A stretch of DNA of 11,821 nucleotides, taken from positions 1 to 11,821 of the forward strand of contig JAFEGS010000634.1 in the NCBI GenBank assembly GCA_018239705.1, in the 5' to 3' direction. The translations under genes and the position numbers were made by a program. Positions 1 through 5,579 of this stretch are shown one piece after another. The stretch's first letter is position 1; each line of letters opens with the position of its first letter. The notes below the pieces were generated by a model that searched no databases, had not been told where the DNA came from, and worked only from the letters and a program-made list of their open reading frames with translations. The stretch is from Verrucomicrobiota bacterium (GTDB taxonomy: Bacteria; Chlamydiota; Chlamydiia; Chlamydiales; FEN-1388).

Positions 1-264
1 GACATTGATGATTGCATCTTTATAGGGAAATTGCATGGCTGAAGCGGTGATCGAAATCCCCCGCTCTTGCTCCATAGCCATCCAGTCAGACGCAGCGGCC
101 TTACGCCCCTTCCTGCCACGCACCATACCGGCTGTATGGACCATGCCTGAATAGAGCAGTAGTTTTTCTGTAAGTGTTGTTTTACCCGCATCGGGGTGGC
201 TGATAATGGCAAATGTGCGCCGTTTGGCGATCGCTTCTGTGAGCTCTTCCTGCTGTGTTCCCAT
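1..264 (-). CDS. prfC: Peptide chain release factor 3 (RF3), N-terminal part; runs off the left edge
   Basis: RF3 is the translational GTPase that removes RF1/RF2 from the ribosome after peptide release. Only the first 88 residues are present. They contain the family-typical opening AKRRTFAIISHPDAGKTTLT (about residues 13-32, with the G1 P-loop PDAGKT at 24-29), the RF3-type stretch with VRGRKGRKAAASDWM (48-62), and the G2/switch region MEQERGISIT (64-73) followed by SAMQFPYKD. The spacing matches RF3 rather than EF-G or LepA, which lack the SDWM-type insert. The start is the only candidate before the conserved core, and its position matches where RF3 proteins usually begin. The AAGGAG motif (267-272) is only 2 nt from the ATG, an unusually short gap. 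The gene is transcribed alone towards the left edge from the promoter at 290-319. Identification is by recognition of the sequence. Confidence 0.93.
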   Translation of the reverse strand, partial: MGTQQEELTEAIAKRRTFAIISHPDAGKTTLTEKLLLYSGMVHTAGMVRGRKGRKAAASDWMAMEQERGISITASAMQFPYKDAIINV

Positions 265-289
265 AACTCCTTAAACCTTGATATCGGAG

Positions 290-319
290 AGTATACCCTG
301 TTTGTCCCAGCTTTTGCAA
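290..319 (-). promoter_or_regulatory. Sigma70-type promoter of prfC
   Basis: On the minus strand TTGCAA (314-319) and TATACT (290-295) are separated by 18 nt. Transcription would start near 283, about 19 nt before the prfC ATG. Each hexamer has one or two mismatches to consensus, and the position fits a short leader. Confidence 0.6.
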
Positions 320-416
320 CAGCGATCTAATTCTTCCTGTGAAAGCTGCTGCTGTTGTATAATTTATCCAGCAAGGAGCGTATCAAATGATAGTAAACGA
401 TAGATCAATTCAAGTA

Positions 417-554
417 CTAGAACACAATTGGAAGTCGTTGGACCATGGAGTCAAAATGACTTTGTAATTTTTTCATGATTTCACGTTGCACTGGATGTCC
501 TCTTAAGAAATCGATTCTAGTCTGCACGATCTTTTCACAAACAGGAAAGAGAAG
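417..554 (-). pseudogene. Possible C-terminal remnant of a decayed gene (45 codons, no start)
   Basis: Read on the minus strand, this stretch is open for 45 codons and ends with TAG at 417-419. Its composition is protein-like, with alternating hydrophobic and charged residues, for example TRIDFLRGHPVQREIMKKLQ followed by SHFDSMVQRLPIVF. An in-frame TGA lies directly upstream (555-557), and no ATG occurs until the internal Met at residue 27. The upstream sequence is A+T-rich and full of stops. This fits the tail of an eroded gene, but chance openness over 138 nt is also quite possible. It overlaps the plus-strand 26-codon ORF at 387-467, so at most one of the two is likely to be real. No family is recognised. 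Confidence 0.2.
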
Positions 555-643
555 TCAATCTGAAAAATGATCTGAGGTAATTAAAATTTTAACAATGCAG
601 GGAACGCAGAGAGAACTTAATAGCATTTAATTACAGTATTAAA

Positions 644-649
644 TATAAT
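644..649 (+). promoter_or_regulatory. Candidate -10 element of the deubiquitinase gene
   Basis: A perfect TATAAT lies 32 nt before the ATG at 682. No good -35 hexamer sits 16-18 nt upstream, where the sequence is A+T-rich. Chance occurrence in such sequence is likely enough that this remains a weak call. Confidence 0.3.
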
Positions 650-681
650 TGTCTTTGTAATTTTATTTAAATTTGTAGTTT

Positions 682-1494
682 ATGATTCCATCTATTTCTA
701 GTTCAATAATCGCTTTAGAAGGCAAGGGAATTGCCAATTCAGGCAACTCCTGCTATATGGCAGCAACAATCCAGGGCCTCCTTCAAGTATCCGAGATTAA
801 CAAAAAAATTTGTGAAGCAGATGTTCAGGCCTTGGGAGATCTGGCACCCTTTCAGTTTTTAAAACTCACATTGTCGCCTCTCTTTGGTACTATGGAGCCT
901 AAGAGAGCACTTACTACCTCTGAAACAGAAGAGATACGCACCTTTTTTCGAAATAATGGATGGCAACCTAAGAACCCCTACAACCAAATAGAAGATCCTG
1001 CCAATTTTTTGCGATTTTTCCTCTCTCTTTCACAGCAGCCAACATTTGCAGTCTCTCCACGCCTGCATAAAAAGGCTCTGAATCACGACTATCTCCTCTC
1101 CATTCCTGCAAGAACCCTCAATCATCCCACTTCTCTTCAAGATCTTGTAACAACCTACAGGTTATCTCCTGAAACGATTCCAGAGCTTCTTCCTGTTGTT
1201 ATTGATGGACGAACGATGGAAGGTATGAGCAAAAATAGAGAGAAAATTTTTCCATCCCAGCAGCTGACAATGTCTCTACAAGGGGATAAAGAAGAGCATG
1301 TGCTCTACGATTTGTCAGCGGTTATTGTCTATCTGGGTGGAGAGCGTACCGGCGGTCATTATCTTACCTATGTGCCTGAAGAGGACGCTTGGGTCGAGTA
1401 TAATGATAGCTCTGTCACCAGGTATGTACAGAGTAAATCGGTCGAAGAAACAATAGAAGAGCACAGCTATATTTATTTCTACTCACGTGTATAA
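682..1494 (+). CDS. USP-type (peptidase C19) ubiquitin carboxyl-terminal hydrolase, eukaryotic-like
   Basis: This 270-residue protein is a cysteine protease of the ubiquitin-specific protease family, predicted to remove ubiquitin from host proteins. All hallmark boxes are present. The Cys box GIANSGNSCYMAA (16-28) has nucleophile Cys24 and oxyanion Asn19. A QQD-like box, NQIEDPANFLRFFL (101-114), follows. The His box runs from YDLSAVIVYLGG (209-220) through TGGHYLTYV (223-231, His226) to WVEYNDSSV (237-245), with Asn241 at the third catalytic position. At 270 residues it is shorter than typical USP catalytic domains of about 350, and no CxxC zinc-finger pairs are visible, so the fingers region looks reduced. 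There is no signal peptide or membrane segment. The Ser/Ile-rich N-terminus would suit type III secretion, which is an inference. ATG682 is the first possible start, because an in-frame TAG lies two codons upstream, and it has no Shine-Dalgarno sequence. The ankyrin gene follows 66 bp downstream. Confidence 0.88.
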   Translation: MIPSISSSIIALEGKGIANSGNSCYMAATIQGLLQVSEINKKICEADVQALGDLAPFQFLKLTLSPLFGTMEPKRALTTSETEEIRTFFRNNGWQPKNPYNQIEDPANFLRFFLSLSQQPTFAVSPRLHKKALNHDYLLSIPARTLNHPTSLQDLVTTYRLSPETIPELLPVVIDGRTMEGMSKNREKIFPSQQLTMSLQGDKEEHVLYDLSAVIVYLGGERTGGHYLTYVPEEDAWVEYNDSSVTRYVQSKSVEETIEEHSYIYFYSRV

Positions 1495-1508
1495 GATCTT
1501 CTAGGTTG

Positions 1509-1520
1509 CAGAAATTTCTG
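1509..1520. repeat. 12-bp perfect palindrome between the deubiquitinase and ankyrin genes
   Basis: CAGAAATTTCTG is fully self-complementary and lies 15 bp after the deubiquitinase stop codon. It has no T-run, so it is not an intrinsic terminator. It could be a protein-binding dyad or chance. Confidence 0.3.
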
Positions 1521-1536
1521 GGAGTTGTCATACATG

Positions 1537-1560
1537 AGGACCTATATTTAAGGAGGTCCT
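1537..1560 (+). promoter_or_regulatory. Hairpin partly covering the ribosome binding site of the ankyrin gene
   Basis: AGGACCT (1537-1543) and AGGTCCT (1554-1560) are perfect reverse complements around a 10-nt loop. The strong Shine-Dalgarno AAGGAGG (1550-1556) runs from the loop into the 3' arm, and the arm ends directly before the ATG at 1561. Folding in the mRNA would hide the last three bases of the ribosome binding site and abut the start codon. This suggests translational control of the second gene, by temperature or by coupling to upstream translation. The repeat is seen directly; the control is inferred. Confidence 0.5.
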
Positions 1561-2691
1561 ATGACAGCAGGAACAAGATTACCGGTTGATTTAGAGAGTG
1601 TTACCTATTCACAAGAGCGGCTCAATGAGTATTTCGCAGAGCAATCTGGTGGAAAGAGGCTAGTTATTGTCCAGAGGCATGGCAAAGAATGGTTAGAGCT
1701 GAAAAATGCAAAAGATTTGTCGGTCTGGGAGACGATCCTCGCCTTTTTTGGATGCGGCGCTGCAAGTTTTCGCAGTGTCTGTCAGTTTTGCGCCGATCGC
1801 TCTCTTGCGCACAAAAATTTTAAATTGATGATCCAGACCTACAATGCACAGCATGCAAGCTTCAAGCAGGTAAGCGATGTTGTCAGAGATGTGATCAAGA
1901 AGGATCGTAAGAGTCTTTTTGAAAGGGCTTTTGAGCAGCGCAACATGGAAGTGCTCCAGGCGTACAGACATGCACCCTGGGAGGATGTCAAAAGCCTTTT
2001 TATAAATGAGGATAATAGTCCTTCAAGCATACTTTTAGAGTACACGAAGGCATCAAAAATGGAAGATGACCTGCTTGAGCTACTTTTAGAGCTTGTAGAT
2101 AGACTACCTGAAAGTCAGCGAAATATGGTCCACCAAAAAGCCGATAACGAGGGAAGAACAGCTGCTATTATTCTCCTGACGAAGGCTTCAACATTAACGC
2201 CAAAGACGCTCAATCTCCTGCGTACGCAAGTAAACAGCCAAGATAGCGATGGGATGACGCCGCTACTACTGCTTCTTCGCCGTCCAATTGACGCATTAAA
2301 TGATATTACTGCGGTTCTGAACCTTTCTCCTAACTTACTGATGAAAGACTATAACGGCCAAGGCCTTTTTCATTATGTTTGCAGACAAAGTGGCTCATAC
2401 GACGCCTCCGTAAGCTTAATTATTGATACGGTCAAAAAATGCCCTCCAGATGCAAAGGAAAAGCTACTTCGCGATTTCTTTGCGCATAAAAATGAGCACG
2501 GACGAAGTCCATTACTGCAATGCATTCATGATAAAAATACAACAAGGGCCAGGATAATGCAGCGATTACGGCATGAATTTGACTGGAAGGAAGATGTCGA
2601 TAGCGACGAAGATGTGGACGCTGCCGTGAGTCTAACAGACTCTAAGCATATCTGGGATATTACTTTGGGTAAGAAGAAAGGCGATGCGTAA
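1561..2691 (+). CDS. Divergent ankyrin-repeat protein, putative host-directed effector
   Basis: This 376-residue protein has at least four degenerate ankyrin repeats in its second half. Their beta-turn signatures are KADNEGRTAAIILL (193-206), SQDSDGMTPLLLLL (226-239), MKDYNGQGLFHYVC (261-274) and HKNEHGRSPLLQCI (309-322). The spacing varies from about 33 to 48 residues, so these are not textbook 33-residue units and automated searches may find only some. Residues 100-190 are helical and could hold further degenerate repeats. The N-terminus (about 1-80), with GKEWLELKNAKDLSVWETIL and a Cys-containing hydrophobic patch (AFFGCGAASF), resembles no domain I can name. The C-terminus has an acidic patch (344-353) and ends KKKGDA. 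No signal peptide is visible. The AAGGAGG ribosome binding site lies 4 nt before the ATG. It follows the deubiquitinase gene on the same strand with no terminator between, so co-transcription is likely. The ankyrin call is confident; the effector role is inferred. Confidence 0.8.
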   Translation: MTAGTRLPVDLESVTYSQERLNEYFAEQSGGKRLVIVQRHGKEWLELKNAKDLSVWETILAFFGCGAASFRSVCQFCADRSLAHKNFKLMIQTYNAQHASFKQVSDVVRDVIKKDRKSLFERAFEQRNMEVLQAYRHAPWEDVKSLFINEDNSPSSILLEYTKASKMEDDLLELLLELVDRLPESQRNMVHQKADNEGRTAAIILLTKASTLTPKTLNLLRTQVNSQDSDGMTPLLLLLRRPIDALNDITAVLNLSPNLLMKDYNGQGLFHYVCRQSGSYDASVSLIIDTVKKCPPDAKEKLLRDFFAHKNEHGRSPLLQCIHDKNTTRARIMQRLRHEFDWKEDVDSDEDVDAAVSLTDSKHIWDITLGKKKGDA

Positions 2692-2692
2692 A

Positions 2693-2730
2693 CCCGTTCG
2701 GGCACGGGCCCGGGTTCGGGCCCGGGCACG
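2693..2730. repeat. GC-rich hexamer array with mirror order, forming a hairpin between convergent genes
   Basis: Five tandem 6-bp units of form CGGGNN occupy 2699-2728. NN reads CA, CC, TT, CC, CA, which is symmetric about the central unit. They are flanked by CCCGTT on the left and CGATGA on the right. The self-complementary octamer CGGGCCCG occurs at 2705-2712 and 2717-2724 around a 4-nt gap, so a very stable G+C stem can form on either strand. It starts 2 bp after the ankyrin stop codon and sits just beyond the end of the convergent kelch-like gene. No T-run follows on either strand, so a classical bidirectional terminator is not supported, although a transcription barrier is possible. The composition contrasts sharply with the surrounding DNA. 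Confidence 0.75.
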
Positions 2731-2737
2731 ATGAGTT

Positions 2738-2758
2738 TCTTATCTTTTTGGGATAAGA
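2738..2758. repeat. 7-bp inverted repeat at the 3' end of the kelch-like gene
   Basis: TCTTATC (2738-2744) and GATAAGA (2752-2758) flank a 7-nt gap and span the stop codon of the minus-strand gene. No T-run follows on either strand. Together with the adjacent GC-rich array it may help separate the convergent transcripts, but this is weak. Confidence 0.3.
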
Positions 2759-4161
2759 GACACTTCAAAAATATACTGCGAAGCCGAAGAATCTGAGGCT
2801 ACGTTTGTATTAGGCAGTGTACTCTGTATACCGCCTACGATATGGCCTATGACCGTTTTTTCCTTTATGCGGTCAAGCTTCAGTATGTCGTGCTCATAAG
2901 ACTCTACATCATCTGAGCGCATAAAGGCAGCTCCTGCCCCAAACAGCAAGGTATTACCAAGATTTGAGCCAGGAGACAAGATGGTAGGATACTCATTTGC
3001 CATCAAAAACTGCGCATCTTGGTTGTCATTATTACGACGAATAGTTGTTATCTGATTGATGAAGGGGAACTCTTCATCTGTTTCAAACTCGCCATCGTCG
3101 AAAAACCCAAAGCTGATGCCTCCGGCAAGAATAGTGTACATCTCTCTTGTCTCTTTGGAATAAAGCCCAATTGCAGCGCACACATACTGGTTCATCGCCT
3201 GTTTAAAGGTCTCCGGATTATCGGGGTTGTCCATATGTGGATGCCCAGTGCCGCTGATCGTAACCGGTACAGTCCAGACGCCTGTAGTAGGCGTGAAAAC
3301 ACCAGCATAAGCGACAAAATCGTTATGGTATTTTCCCCTGTGTCGATGGATCACAGGAACGACGTTTAAATCGCGCCTGCGATAGTTTGGATCCTGCTCT
3401 GCAGGCTTTGAAGGGAGCACTTTAACACCCAGCTTTTTGCCATCATCCTTAATGTAAAAACGACGCACCTGCTCTGTATAGTCTCCATCGCCGCCATGCA
3501 GGTAGTATCCTTCAAAATCTTGGCCAAAAATAAGGAGCGTAGGCTCGCCGGAAGACCTATTCATGTAGCCTCCGGTCACTTTAAATACTGGATTGTGCAG
3601 CTGGCGAATGTGGTCTACTGCCCGGCCCGGCTTATTTGGATTCATTACCCAATGCATCAGCCCGGGGACATCTACCGCCGTTAAAATATCAAAGGTTGTA
3701 TAGTTACCTGTACTTGTCTCTATCCCATATCCACCGGTAATGTAGAGCCTCTTTTTCCACTGATAGCCTTGCGCGCTTGTCACCGACAAAGAGTCAATCT
3801 GCTCTTGGCTAAGCCCTGAGTTTGGATCGTCGAGAGCCCTTGTAAAGACCTGTTTGGTTTTAGGGTCAACAACGTAGATTAAAAGGTTTTGAGACGACGG
3901 AGGAAAGTTATTCTGGTCGCTCTCAAAGGTGTGCATACCATTGGTCCTGCCTGTCATAAAGAGCCATTTTCCATCGTGGGCAGCCTCTACAAAAGAGTGT
4001 ATCCCATTGGGAAGGGTAAAATCAGCCACCTTAATCTCAATAGAAAAAGGAAGCTCATCAGGCGGAAGGACCGGGCTCAACGTGTCTGTTTGATTTTCTC
4101 CATACATGCTTGCACAATACCCTAAAACGGTAAGTGCTACTGTTGCAAATAGTTTGTTCAT
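2740..4161 (-). CDS. Exported kelch-like beta-propeller protein of unknown function
   Basis: The 473-residue protein begins with a typical signal peptide (MNKLFATVALTVLGYCASMY; basic residue, then a hydrophobic core), so it is probably exported. There is no valid lipobox at Cys16, because Tyr precedes it. The mature part shows repeated strand-plus-glycine blades as in kelch propellers: KWLFMTGRTNG (65-75), KRLYITGGYG (137-146), TLLIFGQDFEG (208-218), DFVAYAGVFTPTTGVW (281-296), MYTILAGGISFG (341-352), NTLLFGAGAAF (403-413) and KTVIGHIVGG (435-444). That suggests six or seven blades. I chose ATG4161 over an upstream in-frame ATG (4248) because that longer form places 29 non-signal residues before the signal peptide and overlaps the upstream gene. 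A GAGG lies about 13 nt upstream, inside the end of the preceding gene. It is the second gene of an operon, 8 bp after the PD40 gene. I see no catalytic motif and cannot name a substrate. Confidence 0.72.
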   Translation of the reverse strand: MNKLFATVALTVLGYCASMYGENQTDTLSPVLPPDELPFSIEIKVADFTLPNGIHSFVEAAHDGKWLFMTGRTNGMHTFESDQNNFPPSSQNLLIYVVDPKTKQVFTRALDDPNSGLSQEQIDSLSVTSAQGYQWKKRLYITGGYGIETSTGNYTTFDILTAVDVPGLMHWVMNPNKPGRAVDHIRQLHNPVFKVTGGYMNRSSGEPTLLIFGQDFEGYYLHGGDGDYTEQVRRFYIKDDGKKLGVKVLPSKPAEQDPNYRRRDLNVVPVIHRHRGKYHNDFVAYAGVFTPTTGVWTVPVTISGTGHPHMDNPDNPETFKQAMNQYVCAAIGLYSKETREMYTILAGGISFGFFDDGEFETDEEFPFINQITTIRRNNDNQDAQFLMANEYPTILSPGSNLGNTLLFGAGAAFMRSDDVESYEHDILKLDRIKEKTVIGHIVGGIQSTLPNTNVASDSSASQYIFEVSLIPKR

Positions 4162-4169
4162 ACTTGATT

Positions 4170-5204
4170 TTACCTCATTTCTTCTGGCATTAAAAATTCT
4201 GCTACAAATAGCTGGCAACTCTGGTCTACACTTCGCTTTGAAGTCCATACCATCTTTGTCCCATCGTAGCTAAAAGAAGGAAGTCCATCAAAGCTCGCAT
4301 TGTGTGTGAGCCTGAATGAATCTCCTGTTACAATATTTAACAAATAAATTTCATAGTGCGCATGGCCATGAAGAGAGGTGGTAAAGGCCACCACCTTGCC
4401 ATTGGGGTGCCAGTAAGGCGCCCAGTTTACAGCACCATTGCTTGTGAGCTGTCTCTCATTTGTGCCATCTGCATCTATGACGTAGAGCTGCAGGTAGTGC
4501 TGCTTTTCTCGATCTGCTCTAAAGATAATCTGCTCCCCATCCGGTGAAAAAAAGGAGCCGCCATTATAGCAGTCTGTGGTGTGTGTCACCTGCTGCACGT
4601 TGGAACCGTCTGCCTGCATGGTATAGAGGTTCATGCTGCCGCTTCGATTGCTTGCAAAGACAATCTGTGAGCCATCCGGAGAGTAGCCGCATTCCGCGTT
4701 ATAGGCAGCCCCTTGCGTTAAGGGAGTAAGCTCAGAGCCATCGGGATTGGCTTCATAGATATTCATATAGGGTGTAAACGCCCATGAGTAGCTACCGCCC
4801 GATCTTTTGTAGCCGGGCACCTGGTGGGTAAAGTCCGGGTTAGCAAGCTCAGGGTCGGAATGGCTCGAGGCAAAGATAATTTTCTTGCCATCTGGCCTGA
4901 AGTAGCCGCAGCTGCAGGCACCAAGGCCTGTACTTACCATGTGAGGGATTCTGGTCTCGAGATCCATTACATACATCTGGTAATGCTCTTGCCCATGCGG
5001 CACAGCCTGAAAAATAAGGCTATTGCCATCGGGTGAAAAATAGGCCTCTCCTGCCTTTTCAAAACCCATTTCAGGAAAGGTTACCTGCTGGACGCTGGGT
5101 AATGCCAGGCGTTCGAGGCTTGTATCAAAGACTTCCTCAGCATAGAGGCTTGAGCTGACAAGAAGAGCAAGTGCGTAGGTTATACATAATTGCCGAAGTT
5201 TCAA
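4170..5204 (-). CDS. Exported PD40/TolB-like beta-propeller protein with a TTG start
   Basis: The 344-residue protein has a clear signal peptide (MKLRQLCITYALALLVSSSL, then YA with cleavage before EE). Six PD40-type blades follow, each centred on a x-PDG-x hydrophobic strand: FSPDGNSLIF (56-65), FRPDGKKIIF (102-111), YSPDGSQIVF (174-183), FSPDGEQIIF (219-228), WHPNGKVVAF (265-274) and FSYDGTKMVW (311-320). This matches the six-bladed propeller of TolB, but the N-terminal TolB domain and the usual pal/tol neighbours are absent, so I do not call it tolB. The start is TTG at 5204 because AAGGAG (5214-5219) lies 9 nt upstream and the signal peptide begins exactly there. The longer reading frame from an ATG at 5342 would translate the intergenic repeat and bury the signal peptide. 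It leads the operon with the kelch-like gene. Several Cys residues (97, 99, 172, 212) could form disulfides. The role is probably envelope or secreted protein binding. Confidence 0.8.
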   Translation of the reverse strand: MKLRQLCITYALALLVSSSLYAEEVFDTSLERLALPSVQQVTFPEMGFEKAGEAYFSPDGNSLIFQAVPHGQEHYQMYVMDLETRIPHMVSTGLGACSCGYFRPDGKKIIFASSHSDPELANPDFTHQVPGYKRSGGSYSWAFTPYMNIYEANPDGSELTPLTQGAAYNAECGYSPDGSQIVFASNRSGSMNLYTMQADGSNVQQVTHTTDCYNGGSFFSPDGEQIIFRADREKQHYLQLYVIDADGTNERQLTSNGAVNWAPYWHPNGKVVAFTTSLHGHAHYEIYLLNIVTGDSFRLTHNASFDGLPSFSYDGTKMVWTSKRSVDQSCQLFVAEFLMPEEMR

Positions 5205-5213
5205 TGTAAAATT

Positions 5214-5219
5214 CTCCTT
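5214..5219 (-). promoter_or_regulatory. Ribosome binding site that fixes the TTG start of the PD40 gene
   Basis: A perfect AAGGAG on the minus strand sits 9 nt before TTG5204. No ATG or GTG is available at that distance, and the signal peptide starts at this codon. Confidence 0.75.
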
Positions 5220-5229
5220 TAAAAGTTGT

Positions 5230-5258
5230 TTTGTAGTGGCCGCACTATGCAAGCACAA
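5230..5258 (-). promoter_or_regulatory. Weak candidate promoter of the beta-propeller operon
   Basis: On the minus strand TTGTGC (5253-5258) and TACAAA (5230-5235) are 17 nt apart, each with two mismatches to consensus. They lie just outside the repeat array, and transcription would start near 5223, about 19 nt before the TTG start codon. Confidence 0.3.
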
Positions 5259-5277
5259 ACTTTTATTTGTAAACGAG

Positions 5278-5474
5278 AAAAACGACACAAAGGACAAACG
5301 ACACAAAAGACGAAAACGACTTAAACGACATAAAAGGACCAAAAGGACACAAAGGACAAGGCCTTAAGTCCTTTTCGTCGTTTGTGTCGTTGTTTGTCGT
5401 TTAAGTCCTTTTCGTCGTTTTCGTCTTTTGTGTCGTTTGTCGTTTTGGTCGTTTTATGTCGTTTTCGTCATTTT
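5278..5474. repeat. Double array of degenerate 9-bp units in opposite orientation, containing a perfect 28-bp inverted repeat
   Basis: The left arm (5278-5357) consists of nine units ending in GAC, mostly 9 bp with one 7-mer and one 10-mer, of form NNAAA-M/S-GAC, for example AAAAACGAC, ACAAAGGAC, GAAAACGAC. The right arm (5368-5474) has about twelve units beginning with GTC, their reverse complements in form: GTCCTTTTC, GTCGTTTGT, GTCGTTTTC, GTCTTTTGT. The arms meet at the palindrome AAGGCCTT (5358-5365). Segments 5293-5320 and 5414-5441 are perfect 28-bp reverse complements. Unit order is partly conserved between the arms, including the 7-mer, the TTTGT unit and the TTAA-type unit. The left arm is nearly free of T and the right nearly free of A. 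The array fills the gap between two divergent genes, so it cannot be a terminator for either. There are no spacers and no coding content. Confidence 0.9.
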
Positions 5475-5496
5475 AAAATTTTTTGTACTATTTTTC

Positions 5497-5525
5497 TTGC
5501 AATCTACTGCGAATTGTTGTAGAAT
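5497..5525 (+). promoter_or_regulatory. Sigma70-type promoter of the symporter-MATE operon
   Basis: TTGCAA (5497-5502) and TAGAAT (5520-5525) are separated by 17 nt, the optimal spacing. Transcription would start near 5532, giving a leader of about 48 nt before ATG5580. It begins 22 bp beyond the end of the repeat array. Confidence 0.62.
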
Positions 5526-5579
5526 TTATCTAAAATATCATTAAAATATGGTATCTCGACGTACAAAAATTGGTGATAC

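Larger units (their letters stand above)
265..681. other. AT-rich intergenic gap of 417 bp between divergent prfC and the deubiquitinase gene
   Basis: The prfC promoter occupies the left part. The middle holds two weak coding possibilities on opposite strands. The first is a 26-codon plus-strand ORF at 387-467 with AAGGAG (373-378) 8 nt before its ATG and TATAAT at 358-363. The second is a 45-codon open stretch at 554-417 on the minus strand that reads like protein but has no start near its 5' end. Neither is recognised. The right part (about 580-681) is strongly A+T-rich and probably carries the promoter of the next gene. I see no RNA gene or mobile element. Confidence 0.5.

Noticed and set aside
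2693..2730. Ordinary bidirectional intrinsic terminator
   Set aside because: The stem is strong but no T-run follows it on either strand; a transcription barrier remains possible and is noted as such.
2526..2768. Minus-strand ORF across the GC-rich array, with a proline-rich peptide
   Set aside because: It is antisense to the end of the ankyrin gene and to the array, with no ribosome binding site; the PGPEPGP pattern is a by-product of the CGGGNN units.
4162..4248. N-terminal extension of the kelch-like protein from an ATG at 4248
   Set aside because: It would overlap the preceding gene by about 79 bp and bury the signal peptide; ATG4161 begins exactly at the signal peptide.
4170..5204. Calling the PD40 protein TolB
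   Set aside because: The six-blade propeller fits, but there is no N-terminal TolB domain of the usual length and no tol/pal neighbours.
5205..5342. N-terminal extension of the PD40 protein from an ATG at 5342
   Set aside because: It would translate the repeat array, place 46 odd residues before a perfect signal peptide, and ignore the AAGGAG that fits the TTG start at 5204.
5278..5474. CRISPR array
   Set aside because: Units are only about 9 bp, directly adjacent without spacers, degenerate, and present in both orientations; no cas gene is in the window.
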